Part shown: positions 21,804-34,883 of the stretch, one piece after another | How positions within the stretch are numbered: position 1 is the first letter of the stretch | How the letters are laid out: each line of letters begins with the position of its first letter | Source: Allodiplogaster sudhausi | Taxonomy: Eukaryota; Nematoda; Chromadorea; Rhabditida; Diplogasteridae | Assembly: GCA_945643635.1 (NCBI GenBank) | Contig: CALZFC010000248.1 | Coordinates: forward strand, 6,907,501 to 6,971,500 | Reading direction: 5' to 3' | Length of the DNA: 64,000 nt | The notes under the pieces: generated by a model | What the model was told of the DNA's origin: nothing | The model's database searches: none | What the model saw: only the letters and a program-made list of their open reading frames with translations | Made by a program: the position numbers and the translations under genes

Positions 21804-21912
21804 TCTGGTGGACGAGGCGGAGGAGGATTGGACAGGAAGCAGATAAGAAGAGAATCAGCCGCCTCCGCAGCAGAGCAGAAAGCGATGAAGACGAGAACTG
21901 AAGAGAAGCAGC

Positions 21913-21922
21913 CTCTTTTATA
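21913..21922 (-). promoter_or_regulatory. TATA box of the small membrane protein gene
   Basis: TATAAAAGAG on the minus strand, about 110 bases upstream of the ATG at 21803. Confidence 0.65.
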
Positions 21923-21959
21923 CGAACAAAGTTGTACTGAATTTGATTAGCAAATTTAT

Positions 21960-23249
21960 CATTAAAAGTTCACATTTGCATATGATATTCCTGATCATGA
22001 TTTCATCACGCATGTGTTTATTAACATATACTCATTTTATTAACATTCCCGAATAAGTGGAATTACAATATAACATCCAACATTGTTGAGTCAGGAATTA
22101 ATAGGATTAGTTAAATTAATTTAAATATTTCAAACTGGAATTGCAAAGTGATGAGGACATGCCGTGCGATTTCCTCGAAGGGATTTATGTCTTTTTTTAA
22201 ATATCAGTTAATAAATTGGTGGCATATTCATTTATTCAGTTATTTCATTCACTAAAATTTTTACCTCAAACGCACCACTAACAATGAGGTATGCACGCCT
22301 AAACAAACACGCACTATCGCGTCCGGATTAAACAGCAAGCACCTGCCTGGCTGGTCGACGAGGGCGCCGAAGTGCCACCATGAAGGCGATGCGAACTCGC
22401 GTTCCTGCGACGGCTGCTGTCACCATTTTTCACGTCATAATTAATGCATCGAATAAATAAATAAAGAAAAAAAATTGACAAAGTTTTATTTCTCTAATCG
22501 TCTTTTTAAGCGCGAAAGTGGTGCACAGAGAACGCTGAGGATAACGCGTTCACTTGAATTCATCCGCTTTCCAATAGTAAAAGAAACGCTGAGAATAGAA
22601 GATTTTTTATCTCTGATCTTTTAAAGTCTCTGCTTACGTCCCTACACTCTCATTGTCAGTAATTCCTCCATTGGCCGTTCATGCCCATTCGTCAAAGGCA
22701 GGCGAGATTTATTATGAACATTTGTAAGAAAAAAGTTGTGGTTTATTACAGTAAAATTAGTATTAATAATTGAATTATTCAAAAACCTTATCAACCTGAA
22801 AGGTAGGCTATATCAAAGAAGCATAAGCATATCTCGCCTAGGCAAATGCAATGCCAAATTAAAGCAATTATATTTATAACAAATATGTATGTACCTGGCA
22901 AACAACGAAATATCTTTTTCATACATAACAAAAACCAAGCAAACTTAGATAATGATTCAAAGACATGAATATACTCTTCCTTATACAAGTAGACCTCAAA
23001 AATTATGCAGATATGACAGAAAGTAGATTGGAGAAGAGAACACGGAAGGAGAGTGAACGGGAACACAAATAAGCTCAAAAATAATTGGCAGATTAGAGAG
23101 TATTGCTTCAAACAACGTAGAATGCAGAATGATTTCCATATTGGCGACTGGCGACAATGAAGCGGAGAAAGCAATGAAAGATTATTATAACTAATAAGAT
23201 TTCATAATTAGGTAACAGACGGGAAAAAACAAATTTGAATCCCCGCGCT
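21960..23249 (-). other. Dishevelled 3' flank and 3' UTR
   Basis: No conserved coding. A 127-residue minus-strand frame at 22791-23174 begins just past the dishevelled stop and is Cys/Leu/Ile-rich, typical of UTR. TTTATT (AATAAA on the minus strand) occurs near 22484, 22706 and 22742; the true poly(A) site cannot be chosen. Confidence 0.5.
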
Positions 23250-26200
23250 CTAAAGATTATCGACAAAGAACTCGCACGGATTGTTCATGGCTATCCGAAA
23301 GGATGCCTGCGAGCCGGCGCGCTGCACGGCCAGCAGCTGCTCGGAGGCCAGTGCCGACGCGCCAGGCGCCGGCGGAATCACGACGGTTGGACGGGTGCTG
23401 GAGCGAAAAAATATAGGCGTTTGAATTTCGCGCCAAATTTTCTTTTCTTGCCAGGAATCTGTTCTGCTTAAAAGGAGCTATTCGATAAAAGATTCATAAG
23501 ACTCTAACCTGCATCGATGATCGCTGCTGCCGCTGCCGTCGCTAACCTGTAGGAAGTGGATGAATTCATATCCTCTTACTCTCTATCTCTCTCCCTCGCA
23601 CGATTCCTGACTGTCTCACCATCTCTCTGCCTCTCACTCTCTTAGTATTCCTCTCTCTCTCTCTCACTCCCTCTCTCTGCGTCTTTCTCTTTCTTTCAGT
23701 CTCTCTCTCTATCTCACTCTCTTTCTCTCTCCCTCTCTCTGCGTCTTTCTCTCTCTTTCACTTTCTCTCTCTCTATCTCACTCTCTTTCTCTCTCGGTCT
23801 GTCCGTCTCCACCTGCGAGTGCATGTCCTGCTGCTGTAGCTGCTGAGGGGGTGGTGCTGGCGCGGGTGGCGGCGGATATCCCCGTCCGTACGGCGGCAAC
23901 GGCGACATTGGCATTGAAGCGTAGCCGCTCACCTGTTCATTAGGAATACGTGCTAATCATAATTAATATTAGCATTGTTGCTATTCAAATTATTATAATT
24001 CATTTATTAAGTACGATTATGATTAAAGACCCTTCTTCTTCTTGTTCACACCTATTCTAATATGGGCATGCAACAATTAACAATTTGTAATAATTATTTT
24101 TTTTTAATTGTCACCTTAAATAGAGACATGCACATGTGCATATATGTATGTAAATACATGCAAATTTGTGAGCTAATTAGATTCTTTCACTGCTTTTCCA
24201 TCCTTTAAAATATATTTACGGTTCGGGCGGCATAGTGCAAGCAGACATAGAAAATATAGACCTGCCATCAGTAAGACGCCATAATTGAATTCCTTTCCTT
24301 GTACGTACCTAGATGTGCTTACGTAAATTTTCTTCAAAATGTCTGCTTCTCTTGTACTTTTACTCGTTCAGAAAAAAAGCATTTATTAGTGTGCGTTTTG
24401 GCATGCGCTAATCTCACAATCGAAAAGGCATTCAAACGATTTTATAAAGTGCTAAAGGCGAGGTGAACAATTTGGAGGATGGCAAAGCCAAATAAAGTAT
24501 GTGTGTGAATTTTTTTAGACACGACTTTACGATATCAGGAAAATTAAACTTAGGAAAGTGAACTGGTAAAGAAAATATATATGGAGTGATGGTACAAACG
24601 CTGACTAGTTTTGAGAATAATATATCGAAACTCAGGCACTTTTCTGTGTATCTTTCTCCTCCAAAATGTGGGTGCGATAGGCAAGGCAAGGGAATCGAAA
24701 CAGGCAGAGTACGAGGAACAATCTGAGTGTGTGTGTTAGAGTGCGTAGGTTGACAATTACAATCTGTGTTAGAGACAACGGGAATTGTCAAGTCGTACAT
24801 TGACAATTCTCGGTTGTTTTGTTATCTAACATTTCTTTTTTTTCTGTTTGAATTAACCAGTGAACCTGCGCACTCTGTTAAAATCATGCGAGAGATGTAG
24901 GAAAACAAAACAAATGATGCAGAGAACAGATGAGGGGTAAATCACGTATGTAAATGATATACATATGTATAAGGTGGACAATCGCTGACAACAATAAATG
25001 CTACTACGCACATTGTAAGGATCTCTAATCAACGACACACGGGTATATATGGACATTTATCAAATCCGTACACACCTTCTAAATATGTTTTACCTCCGCT
25101 ATTTTCATTACAATTCAAATGCTACTCTTGCAATTTTGCTGACTTATTAATCGCATTCGTTAAAAACCCAAGATATTTCGCCTCCTTATTAACATACGGG
25201 ATTACAATTCTGTTATCTAAGTATGTTTGATTAAAAATCTCAAAATGCGAAAATAGATAGCTGATAAAAAGGTGCTAATAAAGTGAAATGAAAGAGATCT
25301 TTTCAAAAGCATTTTCTGGTGTCTAATTACAGTATGCTGAAGTCGGTGCGGGACCAATTACTCAAATGTTGACCAGATAGAATTCCGGGATACCGTATGG
25401 ATCTGCGGAGGGTGGCGGCGGCGGGGCTCTCATGCCGCCGCCCTGGAGATGGGGTGGGAGATGATGATGGCTGACCATGGAGGGTGCAGTCGCCTTGTTG
25501 TTAGCGGCCGCCGCTGCCGACGCTGCGCCCACGGTCCACTGGAAGGGCTGGCCAGTGCCGCCGAGTACGGTAGCACCGGTAACGACGCCCTGTCCGGAAA
25601 GCACGGCCGCCGCCTGCTGCTCGTCCATGAGAGCCCGATGGCGGGTGACATCTGGGAGAAAGAAAAAGATATTAGATATATGGTTTTTTGGGAAAAAGTT
25701 TTTTCACAAAAAAATTAAAATTGTGGTAAAATATTTAGCAATAATTTACTAATTATACTAATTCTTCACCTACATACTATTATTGCCTGACAATGAGATC
25801 AATCTAAAGTGCTTGGCAAGATGGCATCGTATGACAAAAAACTGTGGAGTTAAAAGCTCAGAGTCGGGAAAATCTAATGGCCAGGCAAAACTTTCTCTTA
25901 TTATGTATGTACATAAGTATGAGGTTGATTGTAAGATAGTGAGAAGGGGGTGGTGAAATGACATCACAGCAAGCGATAGTGAGCACACTACAACATTGCG
26001 TAAGATTCATGGAGACCACTTAAATTACTAATAATTTTAGTTAAGTAAAACCAAATTTTGATTCAGATAAGATTAGGGCAACTTTTTTTGTTCAACAGCT
26101 CACCCGCATACTGCTCGCCGACGAAGTGCTGAACAGGGTCTGGTGCAACGACACCGATACGGGAAATGGGGGGGGGGGGTTTCACAAAGAACCATCCTAG

Positions 26201-28739
26201 ACCGTGGGTGGAGACATAAAGTCATCTTCCTCTTCTACTCACCCGCATACTGCTCGCCGACGACGTAATAGCACTGCTCGGTGAAGGTGATCTTGTTGAC
26301 GACGTGCGCGATCGCGCCCGTCTTCAGGAGGCGAGACGCGAAACGGCGGGCGTCCTAATATGTTTAAAAAGTAATCTCAATTATGAAACAAAATATAATT
26401 TTATTATTTTTTTTCAAAAATAAAAAATAACTACAGAATGTTAAAATTACAAGCAAAGATGATGATATTACGACAACCCTTTAGTAAATAAAGCTCTTTT
26501 TTTATGATAATATAAGTTCAATCGAATCATTTATTAGTGACTAATTTCTAAGCAGAAAATATATATATTTATGCTGAAATTGTAGATAAAATAAATTTTT
26601 TTTAAAGTATGCACCTTCCGTTCCCTGAGTCCATCGATATGATCAAGGAGCCATTCGACTAGATCAGAGCCTGACATACAAAAAAAATATTGTTCGAAAC
26701 AGCATTGTTTCGGCGCGAAACAGATTGTTTATATTGTTTAATAGTATAAATATAAGAAACAATATTGTTTGATATCTCAAACAATTTTGTTTCAGTTTCG
26801 CACCAAAACGATTATTGTTTCAAACAATTTTTTTCTTTGTGGAAAAAAGGAGAATTTGTTTTGTTGATACCTAAAATAGAAACTCGGTAACGTCTCCTTT
26901 CTGACAGCAACCAATAAAAAAAACAGGAAGAAAGATTCCAATAAAAATATTTTTTCTTTCGAAAAAATACAGACATGGCACTTTTTATACTACTTAATTC
27001 CTTAGTAAAATGAATTTAAAGAAATGCTGTCCTGAATAAAACGCACCAAGAAAAGACATTGGAATCGAAATCTTGAGCCACGTTCGATTCTTGATGTCGA
27101 GACCCGAGTTTTGTCGCAGCATCGCCTGCAAAAAGGAGGCGTCTTTTTAAAGACTAGAATTAATTAGGCAATTATAAAAACTAAACCAAAAATATAATAA
27201 AAGTTTAATGAAAGTGAAGTATAATATTTATATTTCTCTCTATTTCGCTCTCCTTCGTTCTTTTCTCTCTCTCACCCTCTCCTTCTCTCCTCTTCTTTCT
27301 CTCTCTCTATCTCTCCCACTTTTTTCTCTCTCTTCTCCCTCTCTATCTCTCCTCCCTCTCTCTCTATCTTCTGTCTCCCTCTCTCTCTCTCCCTCTCTCT
27401 CTCCCACCCTCACCTCAATAATCGCTCTCGGTTCCGAGTTCTGTCCGAGTGTCTGGCCAACAACCGTGTTCTGGCCATTGCTGCCCGTGCTCGTTGCCGT
27501 GGAGGAGGAGGCCGGCCGCTGCGCCTGCGCATGATGCGCATGGCTTCCGCCCGGCAGCATTCCCCGCCCGTCTCCCGGCAAAGGCGTCGGCGCGCCCTCG
27601 GAGCCTCAAGATTTTATTACTATTACTATCACCAGTAAATTTATTATTACTATTAATATAAAAGTTATCAGAATTATCAATATTAAATTTATTATTACAA
27701 TTCACATTATAATTATATTGGAACTTCCGCACTTGAGGTCAATCAGTTTTGTGTTCATTCTCCGCTAGCCGATATATTGTACCGGTTGGGAGAAACCACC
27801 GGTATGATTCGAGCAAAAAAAAAAAATATATATATGCATATTTAATATTTAATAAAAAAAAATGTAGATTAGTTTAGAATATTGCTGCAAGAGAAAATAT
27901 TGCGAAGAAAAGAAATGAATCAATAAGTAGGTCAGACACCTTCAAGTATGCTCGGCATCCCTCGCATTGCATTCGTGTGCTGGATCCACGCGCCAGTGTC
28001 GATGGGCCGGACGGGCTCGTCTGTGCAAAACAGCCAGAGGAATAATACAATTCAGATTCAGGCATTATAAAAGATACAAATTAATCGTTAAAAATATTAT
28101 TATTATTATTATCACTCCTACTCTTATCAAATTGGACAAAAACGACTACAAAGAAAAGTAAAAATGTTATAGAAAAATGTAAATTAGTAAATTTCAAGGG
28201 TAATACAGAAAACCGAATGAGAAAGAGAGAGAGAAAGAGAGAGCGAGAGAGAGAGAGAAAGAGTAAGAAGAGAGAAAGATAATGAAGAGAAGAGGAGAGA
28301 TGAGCAAAGAAGACAATGAGATTGGAGACGGACAAGAAGAAAAAGAGGGTGCACAAATAGCGCGTTTTTTTTCGAATAAAAAAAACCAACGCCACTAGGA
28401 GAATGACTATTATTATCGTTATTATAATTATTGTTATTTGATCAACTCGACCAACCTCGGTGGTTGTAGTGGTAAGGAATGGTGAAGCAGCTGCCGCCCC
28501 TCGACTGGTCGAGGCTCTTGGCAACCGTCAGTCGAATCGGCCCCTTTCTCTCCACGGCTTCTCTTTAACAAAACAATCGAAATCTCTTATGAATGCAAAT
28601 TGGATAATATGAAATCTCTCTCTCCCTCTCTCTTCTCTCTCTCTCTCATCGCTCTCTCTCTCTCTCTCTCAACTCTTTCTATCTCTCATCTCTCTCTCTC
28701 TATCCTCACCTCTGTCCAGTATACGTCTCTCCTCTGTCG

Positions 28740-28781
<42 letters not shown>

Positions 28782-29041
28782 CCTCAACACATCGACCGCC
28801 TGGTCATTGGTGAAGTTGTCGAATGCGATGTCGTTGACCTGCAGAATCATGTCGCCCGGATCTATTCGGCCGTCCAGCGCGACGGCACCTCCTTTAATTG
28901 GGCAAAAAAATCTATTTCAATTTCCCAGATCACACACCCTGGTGTCTCAGGAAAAAAATACCGAATTAAAATTTTTCTTCTTTTGCATTTCCTCTTTAAC
29001 TTTCTCAGACTCTCTACCTCTTTTCCTCCCTCCCTCTCTCA

Positions 29042-29076
<35 letters not shown>

Positions 29077-30521
29077 AACCTTTCATCACATTCGCTACGT
29101 AGATGCCGTTGTCGCCAGATGCCGAACTCTGGCCAACGATGGAGATGCCGAGAAAGTTGACAGTGTCCATGTTCAGTGTCACCTGAAACAAAAAAATTAA
29201 TTTAAATTGAACGCCAATTTGCGAGAAGGGTATTTTCAAACTTTCATTTTTTTAAGTTTCCCGCCAATCACCCAAAACTAACCGTTTGAACATGAAGCGA
29301 CATGGAAGACTCCGTGATCGATGAGAAGGAGGACGCTCGTGAAGGCCGTCGGTGCTGTCTGAGAGAAAAGCGACTCAGTGGAACAACAAATTGTTAGGCC
29401 AGTAAGTAAGGCAGTGAAAATGGCGGGAAATTCAAATTCAAATTAATTTAAATCTTCCCGCCAACTCTCTCTCTCTCTAACCTCGGCGCTTGCCTCCGCC
29501 GCCGCACCATTCTCTCGTGCTGCCGAGATACCGAGGTCAGGTCGGTCGAGATGGAGCCCCTGCGAAGAAGAGAGAGATGAGTTTATTTAATGATTAAATA
29601 AAGCGACTGTAAAATAATTGACGATTTATATTTATATATAATATATATATATATATTCATTTATTATTTTTAATATTCTATATATATACATAAAAAAAGC
29701 ATGCGCTCAACCATCTTCTATGAGTTTCGCAATTTCAACTAACTAGAGCCATTAATCGATAAGAGTGCACATCAGCCATTCTCTCTCTCTCTCTCTCTCT
29801 CTCGCTCTCTCTCTCTTTCTCTCTCTCTCTCAATCCACAGCGGGCCCTTCTCCAATGCTCACCCCCCCCCCCCCCCCTCACAAAAAAAAAACAATCCCCA
29901 TTGCTCCTTCCAGCCGAGATACATAGATCCCCCTCTCCTCTCTCTGCCCTTTTCCTGACTCTTTCTTCTTCGCCTCGGTCATGGTGCCCGTGCTCCTGAC
30001 GGCGACAGCCCCCGCTATCTCGTCCTCCTTCCGTCCTCCTCCTCCTCTGATTCCGTAGATGCCCCCCGCCGAGTCCGTGTCCGTGGTCGTTGAATACGGA
30101 GTCGTGGTGCTGCCATAACCGCGCCCTCTTCCCACTCCGCCATAATCCGAGCATGAATCGGTCGTCTCACCACCGTCGCCGAGGTAGCCGCTCATAGTTA
30201 GTAATCACGGTTCAAAATTGGCGCGCTGTTTTCATCGGGTCCCTTGACGATTGTGCACTTGTATTAGATGACAATGAATGTTCTGGTAGCAGCGAAGAGC
30301 GCGCTAGAACAAACCGGCGCCAATATTGAGCGGAAGTGAGGCGAGGTCTTCTTCGCTGAAACTCCTCTTTGGCGCGAGGGGGTTGGGCTGTGCATTCCAA
30401 TAAGCCTTATGTCTCTCTTTCTCTAGCTCTCTCTCTCGTTTTCTCCCTCTCTATTTCTCCCCTCTCTATCTCGTCCCTCTCTACATCTCTTTCCCTAGTT
30501 CTCCCTCATTCTCGCTCTCTC

Positions 30522-30567
<46 letters not shown>

Positions 30568-30638
30568 TCTCTAAATTATTCCACTCCACGTCTGGCTAAA
30601 GTCTTTTCTCTCTCCCTCTCTCTCTCTGTCGCTCGTTG

Positions 30639-30679
<41 letters not shown>

Positions 30680-33600
30680 AACTCGTCCCCGCGGCGCTTC
30701 TAATACACACCGATCCATCACCTCGTTGGCAGCTACCACCTGATCCAACATCACTTTTGTCTCTTCCCTATCTGAATGAATGAATTTATTACGGTATTAA
30801 AGTATTAATACACGTGATAACGAATAATAAGAAGTATACCAACAAAAACACAATGGAAAGATAAATATATACGGCCGAACACTTAGAACAAAAGCTTAAA
30901 CAGAATAATGATAATAAAACTAACAAATGAAATGCTAAAAAGGGATGGAAGATGAGCCCTTGTGGTGGTTATTGAAGGATATTGGGGCCCTAACAAAGAA
31001 GGAGTGACTACGGCATTTGAGCTTGGACGCCGGGACATGGAGCTTGAACGAGAGACCTCGAGTTTTAGAGTGCTTGAAGACTAGATAGTGGGGGTTCTTG
31101 CGGGACAAGGTAAGGCGGCCAAAAATTAATTTACGCACTAAATCTAGATCTCTATTTTCGCGCCTGACTTTAAGGGAAGGCAATTGGAGTTGGGAATTCC
31201 TAGCATGACTGTCTGGAAGGGAGTCAAAGGAATAACTAAAGCAACGGGTAAAAACGCGACGACTGAAATAATTCTGAACCTTCTCAATTATCTTGATATC
31301 TTTAATCAAAAAAGGGGAATAAACACAAGTAGCGAATTCCATAATGGATCGAACGTAAATAACATATGCAGATGTAAGGACTGATGGATTCTTAGATCGT
31401 AGAGCTCGAAGAATCATGTACAACTTAGACATAGCCTTGGTGGTAATTTGTTTACAATGCTCCGAAAAAGTTAGCTTTGTGTCAACAATTATTCCCAAAT
31501 CACGGACCAACTCAGAGACTAAAATAGGGGTGCCATTAAGGAAATAAGGAACTCTAGGATTCGAATTACCAATATGGAGAACAGTGCACTTTGAAATAGC
31601 TAGCGGTAACTGCCACAAATCAGCCCAATTCGCGACGACATTAATGGCATTCTGCAGACAACTTCTATCCTCATTACGTGAAAACGACTTATAAATTTTA
31701 ATATCATCAGCAAAGCACTTAACGAAAACACCCGTCGGAGATAGTGAATGGGGTAGATATAAAAAATATATTAAAAAGAGAAGAGGGCCACATACACTGC
31801 CCTGGGGAACGCCGCTAGAAACAGGCCGAGGGAGGGAGAGGGTGTTGCCAACTCGAACAGCAAACGTACGATTAGATAAAAAGGACTTAAACCAGGTCAC
31901 AACTTTAGGAGGAAAACGAAAGTGTTCAAGCTTATAAACGAGCTTAGAATGAGATACTCTATCAAAAGCCTTAGCATGGTCAAAATAAATAACGTCAGGA
32001 GTGCGAGAATTAGAAAGAGATCTTGTCCAGTACTCCACCGCATCAAGCATCTGCAAATCAATGGATCTACCAGGCCTAAACCCGTACTGCTCGTCAGGGA
32101 GGATGTTGGTCTTTTCGCACCACTTATAAAGGGATCGACATAAAATACGCTCAAATACACGAGAAAAGAAACACGTAATGCTTACAGGTCTATAGTTCGA
32201 AGGATCAGAAAAGGGCGGTTTCTTTCGAATTGGAACAACAATGGATTGCTTCCAGAGAGAGGGGACAACAGGGTGACAATAAAAATAATTAAACAAATAC
32301 TCGAGGCATTCACTAATAGGGAGAGCAAGTTGTTTAATGAAATGCAAATTGATATGATCAGGTCCTTTGCAAGAAGAATTTTTTCATCTCTCAATAACAC
32401 TGCAAATTTCATGACGTGGAAAAAGGAGGTCGAGTGGTGGGACATGGTGGGGACTCTTAACTAAAATGGGTGGTAGACTTGAATCATTTGGGACAAAGTG
32501 ACTAGCAAATGTTGAAGCCAACAATTCGGCCTTTGCCAGATCATCAGAGTAGCAATTACCGGATTGATCAGTTAATATGTCTACTCCTCTTATAGAGTCA
32601 GAAGTTCTATTACGAATATATCTGAAAAGTTTCTGATATTCATGGACTCAATTATATTCTTCCCTACATTTCTAGCATACTTATTAACAGCTGCATTATA
32701 AATCTTATTAATATTCCTAAATACAATGCGCGACTCATCGGTATCTAGAAGAAGAGAGCGCTGCCAAGCCTTAAAGCGTTTAGATCGAAGCCTATGGATA
32801 TGTTCAGGAAGCTTTTCTCCGTGTAAAGTGACCCGCTTATATGGAACAAAGCAATCTTCAACAAACTTCAGAGCTGACGCGATAATACAATACATGTTAT
32901 CAATATCGATATGTCGATGCAAGAGGCTATTCAAACGTAAGCTAAAAAGAAACTGATTAGCAGCAGAATAGTCGACAGAATGATAGTCTCTAACAAAAGT
33001 ATAACCAGGGTACGCGAAATGTAAATTAATGTGAGCGGAAACAGAAAAGTGGTCAGAATTAGCAAAGGGAGGACCAACTGCAGCATCAGTTAACAACCCG
33101 GGCGAATTGGACAGTAGGAGATCAAGGGTGTGGCCATTGGATGTAGGGGATGGCGTGTGCATCGCAAGAAGAGAGGTCTGAACTAAATCTAGAAAAGCCT
33201 TAGATTGAGCGGAGGCAGTAAGATTGGGCGATCCAGAGTGCCAATCAATGTCAGGATAATTAAAATCACCTAGCAGGATTGTTGGGTGCGCGCAGGTGGA
33301 GAGGTCTCTAATATGCTTGAGAAGATGGGAATTAGCTTCTGCCAAGGACGATGGGGCCGGTAAACTAATATGATACGAAAGACTTCTTCATCTAAGAAAA
33401 TATCAACAGAGAGTAGTTCGAATGCTGAGGGGTGTGAGATGCTGAAGATAATCTTAAAAGATAAACAAGTACTAATAAAGAGGGCTACACCACCTCCTTT
33501 CCTTCTATGTCTGTCTCTACGCAATAGGCTATAATCAGATATTTTCTCAGCTAGCAAAAACGAGTCAGGAATATTGGAGTGTAGCCACGATTCGGTGAAT

Positions 33601-34764
33601 GCTAATATGGGAACATTTTGGCTAAGTACAAAACTAAGTTCGGCCGTTTTATTGACTAATGATCTAGCATTGTATAAGTCAATTCTACATTTTCTGTATT
33701 GCATCCTTCGATCATCTTCTCCTAGTTTTGCCGAAGAGGAGCGTAGCGGTTGGGGTGAACGAAGTTGGCCGGAGTGGGAAGGAGAGGACGGCGAGTAGCG
33801 GGTCTTGACTGGCGAGAGTGCGAGGTGCGATCGGCCTGGCCTGGCTGTGCGAAGAACTGCGAAATATCAGGTGGAGGGCGACGGGTCACTGGATTGATTC
33901 CCCTCTGTGCGAAAGTGAGGCTGGGGCGGAGGTAGCAACTCTCAAAGCCAGGGAAGGAGCGGAGAAAGCGACGAGCAGCAAGTGCTCGTTGCTGTGACTC
34001 CGAGTTAGGCATCACGATCTTGACGAGGGGGATGCCGACCCTTGCCGGAAGGCGGTAGACTGCAACCGGAGCCACCGGGATGCCGAGGTAATCGAACATC
34101 TTCTCCACAGCAAAAGTGTCGGCCTTGACGGCCGCCATAGGGGAGGAGGAGGGAGACTGAAGGGGAAGGCCAGCGAGAACCATGGAGCGGAGACGCTCTT
34201 TCCTGTCCTCTCGCTCTTCGGGTGTTTCCGCTGTGTAGTCCCAGTTGCTAGAGGCAGCAGTAGGGGGGTTGGAAGGCGCGGCTGGCAGGGGAGTGGGGGC
34301 ATTGACGGCAGAGGGAGAGGCCATGGGGACATCGTTGGAGGAAGGCAAAGGGGGAGAGGAGCGAGCGGAGACGACTTCGGCCAGCTGGGCACGAGTCTGC
34401 GCGAGCTGACCTGATAAGTCCGTGATCAGTCGCTGCTGCTCCTCGACCTTCGCAGCGAGTTCGGTATGGCCGTTGAGGAGCTGCTCGATTGAGTCGAAGA
34501 GAGCGTCAGTGTCCGCCTGGGGTGTGGCCGTTGAGTTGGAGGGACTGGGAGGATTCGACTCTTGCCGTTTGCGCTTGAGAGACGGCGGAGCATTCTGGAA
34601 AAGTGAGCGAAGGCGAGCAGCCACAGAGGGAGAAGAAGTCATCGTAACTGTTTCTGTGCCCTAAGAAAGTAGAGATGTAACCCCGGGCACAAGGGTTGAT
34701 CATCATTGTTCTTCACTCTATCTCTATGCCCTCTATTTCTCTATTTTTTTTCCATTTCCCTCTT

Positions 34765-34795
<31 letters not shown>

Positions 34796-34830
34796 TATAA
34801 TCTCACTCTTTTTCTCTCTCTCTCATCCTA

Positions 34831-34883
<53 letters not shown>

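Larger units (their letters stand above)
30770..34705 (-). mobile_element. CR1-like non-LTR retrotransposon in a dishevelled intron
   Basis: Minus-strand element with ORF1 (33722-34642), a broken ORF2 (30935-33704) carrying endonuclease and reverse transcriptase, and a short 3' tail ending in TTCATTCATTCA repeats (30774-30786), the microsatellite 3' end typical of CR1/L2-type elements. It sits inside the 5.1-kb dishevelled intron in the same orientation. The 5' end near 34705 is estimated from where (CT)n sequence begins. Confidence 0.88.

Noticed and set aside
22791..23174. 127-residue minus-strand frame just past the dishevelled stop
   Set aside because: Composition is typical of AT-rich UTR, there is no motif, and it lies where the 3' UTR must be.
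25362..25373. Alternative dishevelled C-terminus PEFYLVNI at an in-frame stop
   Set aside because: It superficially resembles the conserved C-terminus, but the true [11 protein letters not shown] end is found at 23250-23280 and a phase-0 donor (CTG/GTCAAC) precedes the stop. It remains possible as an intron-retention isoform.
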